Below are positions 59,762 through 64,000 of a stretch of 64,000 nucleotides of DNA, piece by piece. Position 1 is the stretch's first letter; every line of letters starts with the position of its first letter. The notes under the pieces are model-generated. The model searched no databases, was not told the origin of the DNA, and worked only from the letters and a program-made list of their open reading frames with translations. The stretch is taken from NCBI GenBank assembly GCA_947630375.1, contig CANRHH010000006.1, positions 1 through 64,000 on the forward strand. Direction: 5' to 3'. The stretch is from an uncultured Oscillospiraceae bacterium (GTDB lineage: Bacteria > Bacillota > Clostridia > Oscillospirales > Oscillospiraceae). A program made the translations under genes and the position numbers.

Positions 59762-59924
59762 GGCTGGCGGAAAAAAGGGACGGAAGCGGGCCCTCGGAAA
59801 AAAGGAAAAGAAATTTTCCCTTTTTCCGGGGGCCCGGCTTTTGCGCGCCGGCAAAGCCGGCACGCTTCAAATGCGACCCGCTTGTGCCCTGCGGGCACTT
59901 CGCCGGGCTCGCCTACAGCTGAAT
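59762..59924. repeat. Spacer with stem-loops and a copy of the dispersed repeat
   Basis: Long imperfect inverted repeat from AAGCGGGCCCTCGGAAAAA (about 59785) to TTTTTCCGGGGGCCCGGCTT (about 59820-59840), probably a terminator for the MarR gene. Then GCCGGCAAAGCCGGC, the word CTTCAAATGCGACCCGCTT shared with 841-863 on the other strand, and a GTGCCCTGCGGGCAC stem. Confidence 0.6.
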
Positions 59925-60001
59925 TTTATACGGCCCGTATATGGCCTGTATACGGGCCGTATAAAAAAGTTCTTGCCAAGCGCCGGGATTTCCTATATAA
60001 T
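59925..60001 (+). promoter_or_regulatory. Dyad-array operator and promoter of the symporter gene
   Basis: Two 15-base near-palindromes, TATACGGCCCGTATA and TATACGGGCCGTATA, form the arms of a perfect 17-bp inverted repeat (59925-59941 and 59949-59965). Directly downstream are TTGCCA (59973-59978) and TATAAT (59996-60001), 17 bases apart. The array is placed where an activator or a looping repressor would bind. Confidence 0.8.
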
Positions 60002-60014
60002 GGGAATCGGAGAG

Positions 60015-60083
60015 GTACTGAACAAACCGTGCCGAGGCTTGTTCAGTACAAGTTGTTTATAGGCGGCGCATCCGCGCGCCTAT
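60015..60083 (+). promoter_or_regulatory. Structured leader of the symporter mRNA
   Basis: GTACTGAACAA (60015-60025) pairs with TTGTTCAGTAC (60039-60049); a second stem ATAGGCG...CGCCTAT spans about 60059-60083, ending just before the ribosome site GAAAGGA (60094-60100). No known riboswitch is recognised. Confidence 0.55.
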
Positions 60084-60108
60084 GGGAAGAAAAGAAAGGA
60101 AAACTGGT

Positions 60109-61335
60109 ATGAAAAAGAAAAAGCTCCCCCTGGCCGCGTGGATCTTCGCGGGGCTGGTAGCCGGTATCGTGCTGGGCCTGATCCTCATGGCAGTGCCCAA
60201 CGGGGTGGCCTTCGCCAAGGCGTACATCTCCCCCTTCGGTACCATCTTCCTGAACCTGTTGAAGTTCATCGTGGTCCCCATCGTGGTCTTCTCCATCACC
60301 GCCGGCGTCATCTCTATGCGGGATGTGCGCAAGGTGGGCTCTGTGGGCGTGAAGACCCTGGTGTATTACCTGTGCACTACCGCCGTGGCCGTGGTCATTG
60401 CCCTGATGCTGGCCACCCTGGCCAAGGGCATGTTCCCCCTGCTGGACCCCTCCGGCGCCAGCTATGAGGCCAATACCGCCAACATTATGGACACCATCGT
60501 GGGGATCTTCCCCTCCAACCCCATCACCCCGCTGGCCAACTCCACCATGCTCCAGGTCATCGTGATCGCCCTGCTGCTGGGCTTCGGCATCCTGCTGGCC
60601 GGGGAGAAGGGCCAGGTGGCGGCCCAGGTGGTGGAGAGCTTCAATGAAGTCTCCATGAAGATCATGGACCTGATCATCAAGCTTTCGCCCATCGGCGTCA
60701 TTTGCCTGCTGGCCCCGGTGGTGGCCGAGAACGGCCCGCTGCTCTTGGTGGGCTTGGGCGCGGTGCTGCTGGTGGCCTATGTGGGCTATGTGATCCACGC
60801 CCTACTGGTCTACTCCCTGACGATAAAGACCCTGGCCAAGATCTCGCCGCTGGCCTTCTTCAAGGCCATGGTCCCCGCCATGGTGATGGCCTTCTCCTCC
60901 GCCTCCTCCGTGGGCACCATGCCCTTTACCTTGGAGTGCGCGGAGAAGCTGGGCGCCAAGAAAGAGGTCTCCTCCTTCGTGGTGCCCCTGGGCGCCACCA
61001 TCAACATGGACGGCACCGCCATCTATCAGGGCGTCTGCGCCGTGTTCATCGCCGCCTGCTACGGCATTGACCTGAGTTTCGGCCAGATGATCACCATCGT
61101 CCTCACCGCCACCCTGGCCTCCATCGGCACCGCCGGCGTCCCCGGCGCGGGCATGGTCATGCTGGCCATGGTGCTGGAGAGCGTGGGCCTGCCGGTGGCC
61201 GGCATCGGCCTGGTGATGGGCGTGGACCGGATCTTCGACATGGGCCGCACCACCATCAACATCACCGGCGACGCCGCCTGCGCCGTCATCGTCTCCAAGT
61301 TGGAGGAGAGAAAGGCCGCAAAAGCCGCGTCCTGA
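60109..61335 (+). CDS. Dicarboxylate/amino acid:cation symporter (DAACS family)
   Basis: A 408-aa GltP/SstT-type transporter with eight helices and two re-entrant hairpins. NLLKFIVVPIVVFSITAGV is the helix 2-3 region; the serine-rich AFSSASSVGTMPFTLECAEKLG is hairpin 1; PLGATINMDGTAIYQGVCAVFIA is the sodium-binding NMDGT motif; GVPGAGMVMLAMVLESVGLP is hairpin 2, and DRIFDMGRTTINITGDA the final substrate helix. Asp in TINITGD position and Arg in GRTTIN bear on glutamate, aspartate or serine choice, which I cannot decide. ATG 60109 is supported by GAAAGGA. Confidence 0.92.
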   Translation: MKKKKLPLAAWIFAGLVAGIVLGLILMAVPNGVAFAKAYISPFGTIFLNLLKFIVVPIVVFSITAGVISMRDVRKVGSVGVKTLVYYLCTTAVAVVIALMLATLAKGMFPLLDPSGASYEANTANIMDTIVGIFPSNPITPLANSTMLQVIVIALLLGFGILLAGEKGQVAAQVVESFNEVSMKIMDLIIKLSPIGVICLLAPVVAENGPLLLVGLGAVLLVAYVGYVIHALLVYSLTIKTLAKISPLAFFKAMVPAMVMAFSSASSVGTMPFTLECAEKLGAKKEVSSFVVPLGATINMDGTAIYQGVCAVFIAACYGIDLSFGQMITIVLTATLASIGTAGVPGAGMVMLAMVLESVGLPVAGIGLVMGVDRIFDMGRTTINITGDAACAVIVSKLEERKAAKAAS

Positions 61336-61390
61336 CGAAGGGCAAAAAGCGTTTGTACATTTTGCCCGCTTTGTATAATTTAAACGCTCG

Positions 61391-61428
61391 TTCTGGCAGA
61401 CAGGGAACCTGTCTGCCAGAATATTTTT
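61391..61428 (+). terminator. Terminator after the symporter gene
   Basis: Perfect 14-bp stem TTCTGGCAGACAGG / CCTGTCTGCCAGAA with a GAA loop, followed by TATTTTTG. Confidence 0.92.
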
Positions 61429-61499
61429 GCGCCAATTTGTACAAATCAGCCAATTTTATAAGGCTTTCGTGTGCAAAAAGATGAAATTTTGTGTACAGA

Positions 61500-61528
61500 T
61501 TGACTTGTGGTTAAAATAACGATAAAAT
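61500..61528 (+). promoter_or_regulatory. Promoter of the 2-hydroxyacyl-CoA dehydratase genes
   Basis: TTGACT at 61500-61505 and TAAAAT at 61523-61528, 17 bases apart; a 60-base leader with GGGAGAGTGA upstream of the ATG at 61589. Confidence 0.8.
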
Positions 61529-61588
61529 ACAAATTGTATAAACTGGAAACTGTTCCGTAAAATCCGAACAAGGGAGAGTGAAGCCTGT

Positions 61589-62785
61589 ATGAGAGATTTA
61601 AAGCACCTGCAAACCTTTGAAGACCTGCTGCAAGTGGCGAACAACCCGCTGATCGGCCAGGCCCAGAGCGAGGGCAAAATCTGCGTCGCTTACCCCTGCG
61701 AGAATATCCCGGAGCCGCTGCTGAACCTGAAAGGGGCCTTTTCCGTGCGCCTCTTCGCGCCCAACACCGGCTCTACCGACATTGCCACCTATTACATGAC
61801 CAACCTCCTCTGCGAGACCAGCCGGGCCCTGCTGGAGCGGGCCATCGAGGGCGGCTTTAATTTTGCCGACTGCATGATCACCCCCGACGGCTGCACCATG
61901 GTCAACCGCTGCGCGGAGAATATGCAGCTGCTGCAGACCATGGGGAAGGGGAAGGAGCGCTTCTTCTGGCAGTATATGGAGATCCCCCTGAAGTGCGACG
62001 ACAACGGGCTGAATCTGTATGTGGTCCAGTGTAAAAACCACATCCTCACGCCCCTGCAGGAAGCCTACGGGCTGGACATTTCCGACGCCGCCATCCGCCA
62101 GGCGGTGGAGGAGCACAACAAGGTCTGCCGCCTGATCCGCGCCATCGGGGACTTCCGGAAGGAGGAGCGGCCCCGCATCACCGGGTATGAGTTCCATGTG
62201 CTGACCCTGGCCACCTATGTCTGCCCCAAATATTTGTTGATCGACAAGCTGGAGGAGACTCTGGAGGAGCTGAAGACCCGGGAGCCCGACAACAGGAAGT
62301 ACCGGGCCCGGCTGCTGGTGGTGGGCTCGGAGCTGGACGACAGCGGGATGATCAAGCTGGTGGAGGAGACGGGGGCCTATGTCTGCGCCGACCGGTTCTG
62401 CTTCGGCTCCCTGCCCGGGCGGGACCCCATTGAGCTCAACGACAGCGAGGACGCCCTGACCCAGGTCTGCCGGCACTATATGGTCAACTGCCAGTGCCCC
62501 CGGATGATGAACATGGCCAAGGTGTACGGCCGCAAGGCCTATGTGGCCGACCTGGCCAAAGAGTACAAGGCCGACGGCATCATCTATGAGCAGGTGAAAT
62601 TCTGCGACCCCTGGGCCTATGAGCGGACCCTGGGCTCCGTCATGCTCCGGGAGGATTACGGCTACCCGGTGCTCTCCGTGGACCGGCCCTACAACATCGG
62701 CTCTTCGGTGGGCCAGATGCGCACCCGGGTCCAGGCCTTTATCGAGAGCGTGGAGATCAAGAAATTGCAGAGAGGTGAACGCTGA
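61589..62785 (+). CDS. 2-hydroxyacyl-CoA dehydratase component D, smaller subunit type
   Basis: A 398-aa protein of the HgdB/HadC/FldC family, oxygen-sensitive 4Fe-4S enzymes that remove water from (R)-2-hydroxyacyl-CoA by a ketyl-radical route in amino-acid fermentation. Family signs: CMITPDGCTMVNRCAENM with cluster-type cysteines, VVGSELDDSGMIKLVEETGAYV (pattern G-x-P/E...D in the second domain), NCQCPRMMNMAKVYG, and the CDPWAYER region preceded by ADGIIYEQVKFC, near the conserved cluster-binding Cys. It overlaps the next subunit gene as TGATG. No activator (HgdC-type) gene is seen here. Confidence 0.87.
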   Translation: MRDLKHLQTFEDLLQVANNPLIGQAQSEGKICVAYPCENIPEPLLNLKGAFSVRLFAPNTGSTDIATYYMTNLLCETSRALLERAIEGGFNFADCMITPDGCTMVNRCAENMQLLQTMGKGKERFFWQYMEIPLKCDDNGLNLYVVQCKNHILTPLQEAYGLDISDAAIRQAVEEHNKVCRLIRAIGDFRKEERPRITGYEFHVLTLATYVCPKYLLIDKLEETLEELKTREPDNRKYRARLLVVGSELDDSGMIKLVEETGAYVCADRFCFGSLPGRDPIELNDSEDALTQVCRHYMVNCQCPRMMNMAKVYGRKAYVADLAKEYKADGIIYEQVKFCDPWAYERTLGSVMLREDYGYPVLSVDRPYNIGSSVGQMRTRVQAFIESVEIKKLQRGER

Positions 62786-64000
62786 TGATCGTAAAACAGG
62801 AAGACTGGTCCCGGCCCGGCGACCAGAGGCTGGGCGTACTGTTTGACGGGGGCAAGGTCCGCCGCCGCCGGGAGTGGCGGGGCGTGAAGGACACGCTGTA
62901 TGATTATGGCCGCTGGGTCTATATCATGTCCATCCTGGCCCGGTTTATCGTCAAGCCCCGGAACATCAAGGCCATGTTCCGCTACCGCTGGATGGCAAAC
63001 TACCTGGCCGTGCCCCATATGGTGGACAAGTTCACCATGGGCCTGCGGGACGAGCCGCTGCGCATCGTTCACACCGCCATGGACTTTGTGGTGTACGACG
63101 TGGCCCAGACCATGGAGAACATTTTCCGGGGCGACCGGCGCACCGGCAACGACAAGAAATTTTCCGACAAATGCGTCCTGACGGATGAAAACGCCATGAC
63201 CGCCTTCATGATGGGCTTCCCCACGCTGAAGGCCATCCTCCGGGAGGTGCCCACCATGTTCGTGGCCAACCTCCTCAACCAGTACTCCACCACCCACTAC
63301 CTGGATGTGGCCCAGGCCGCCGGCATCCCCGGCGACGTGTGCCCCATGCCGGAGGCGGAGGCGGGCATCTCCATCGACGACGACTTTGCCGTGCTGGGGG
63401 CCTGCGCCGTGCAGGTGAACACCACCTGCGACGGCTCCCTCATGGGCAACGGCATCATCGCCAAGCGCCTGGAGCGGGAGTACGGCATCCCCACCTTCCA
63501 GCTGGTGGCCCCCATGCGCCACCGGGAGGAGGACGTGCAGGACTACGCCGCCCAGGATATCAGGAACGCCATCGCCTTCATCGAGGAGCACACCGGCGAG
63601 AAGTGGGACTGGACCGCCTATTTCGAATGCGCCAAGCGGGTCAACGACATCACCCGCAACCGCCTGGCCTGGCTGGAGATGAACAGCACCAACTATCCCC
63701 AGTTCGTGGGCGCCCCCTTCTCCCTGTATAACGACACCAACTATATGGGCAACTGCGGCCGCTCGCCCAAGTTCCCGCCCATCGACCGGAAGATCATGAA
63801 ATACGCCCAACACGGCTACGAGGCCAAGCGGATGATGGCCCCCGAGTACCGGCACCGGGCGATCATCTGGGGGGTGCAGCCCCAGTATGTGATCGACATG
63901 CTCAACTGGATGATCCACTGCTGGGGCATCGTCCCGCTGACGGACATGCTCTCCATGGTCAACACCCGCCAGATCGCCGAGGAGGACACGCCGGAGAACC
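62785..64000 (+). CDS. 2-hydroxyacyl-CoA dehydratase component D, second subunit (3' truncated by window)
   Basis: ATG at 62785 overlaps the preceding stop (TGATG); AGAGGTGA stands upstream. The frame stays open for 405 codons to the window edge. Related to the first subunit: LTDENAMTAFMMGFPTLKAIL, VCPMPEAEAGISIDDDF, LGACAVQVNTTCDGSLMGNG (cysteine pair), EYGIPTFQLVAPMRH, and RVNDITRNRLAWLEMNSTNYP as in the family helical domain. The end and any third cysteine region lie outside. Together they form the heterodimeric dehydratase; acyl specificity unknown. Confidence 0.85.
   Translation, partial: MIVKQEDWSRPGDQRLGVLFDGGKVRRRREWRGVKDTLYDYGRWVYIMSILARFIVKPRNIKAMFRYRWMANYLAVPHMVDKFTMGLRDEPLRIVHTAMDFVVYDVAQTMENIFRGDRRTGNDKKFSDKCVLTDENAMTAFMMGFPTLKAILREVPTMFVANLLNQYSTTHYLDVAQAAGIPGDVCPMPEAEAGISIDDDFAVLGACAVQVNTTCDGSLMGNGIIAKRLEREYGIPTFQLVAPMRHREEDVQDYAAQDIRNAIAFIEEHTGEKWDWTAYFECAKRVNDITRNRLAWLEMNSTNYPQFVGAPFSLYNDTNYMGNCGRSPKFPPIDRKIMKYAQHGYEAKRMMAPEYRHRAIIWGVQPQYVIDMLNWMIHCWGIVPLTDMLSMVNTRQIAEEDTPEN

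Noticed and set aside
60015-60083. Riboswitch in the symporter leader
   Set aside because: There are two stems, but no conserved core of a known class could be recognised, so it is described only as a structured leader.
1-64000. tRNA, rRNA, CRISPR arrays, insertion sequences or phage genes
   Set aside because: Looked for in spacers and among coding regions; none found. The repeats seen are too few or irregular for CRISPR, and no transposase or integrase motif appears, so horizontal transfer of the bai cluster cannot be argued from mobile genes here.

Overview
The window is a 64 kb stretch of a GC-rich (roughly 60-65% by eye) Firmicutes chromosome. Gram-positive Clostridia are indicated by strong AGGAGG-type ribosome binding sites, hrcA-grpE-dnaK-dnaJ behind a CIRCE element, a YtrA-type GntR/ABC operon, iron-sulfur serine dehydratase in two subunits, a butyryl-CoA:acetate CoA-transferase and 2-hydroxyacyl-CoA dehydratase subunits. 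A gut Oscillospiraceae-type (Flavonifractor/Lawsonibacter-like) anaerobe is the best guess. There is no rRNA, tRNA, CRISPR array or transposase that I can see.

Layout. 1-13.6 kb is housekeeping on the plus strand: end of pnp, a YfbR-like nucleotidase, a DUF896 protein with an overlapping 52-aa membrane protein, murI, a DUF1934 protein, argS, a GntR-ABC exporter operon under a perfect palindromic operator, a convergent MATE pump, a but-type CoA-transferase, an M18 aminopeptidase, a secreted serine hydrolase and an orphan amino-acid binding lipoprotein. 13.6-24.8 kb is one long minus-strand surface-polysaccharide operon: five ATP-grasp ligases (four of the sugar-transfer-associated type, one TupA-like), two GT2 glycosyltransferases, a pyruvyltransferase-family protein, rfbD and rfbC, and an embedded SSS symporter with a translationally coupled 32-aa partner.

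The centrepiece, 24.9-38.3 kb, is a complete bile-acid 7alpha-dehydroxylation (bai) cluster in an unusual divergent arrangement: baiCD-baiE leftward; baiA-baiH rightward; then a regulator with two tandem AraC-type DNA-binding domains and a cupin-only partner; then a second baiA-like gene, baiB, baiG and baiF. The six enzymes known to suffice for cholate to deoxycholate conversion (B, CD, A, E, F, H) plus the importer G are all here, and BaiE keeps every catalytic residue I could check. A peptide/nickel-type ABC transporter with its own consensus promoter follows directly (38.6-44.1 kb), then two-subunit L-serine dehydratase.

45.7-47 kb is a repeat-rich spacer and a TSUP permease bracketed by inverted copies of one terminator. 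47-54 kb is a minus-strand operon combining a CapA-like protein, class II aldolase, PPi-type phosphofructokinase, a divergent triosephosphate isomerase, a LarA-family racemase paralogue and an alanine-dehydrogenase-like protein. 54.2-59.1 kb is the heat-shock operon. 59.3-64 kb has a MarR regulator, a dicarboxylate/amino-acid symporter behind an array of dyad sites, and two 2-hydroxyacyl-CoA dehydratase subunits, the last cut by the window edge. Homology statements rest on recalled family sequences and motifs; no database search was run.
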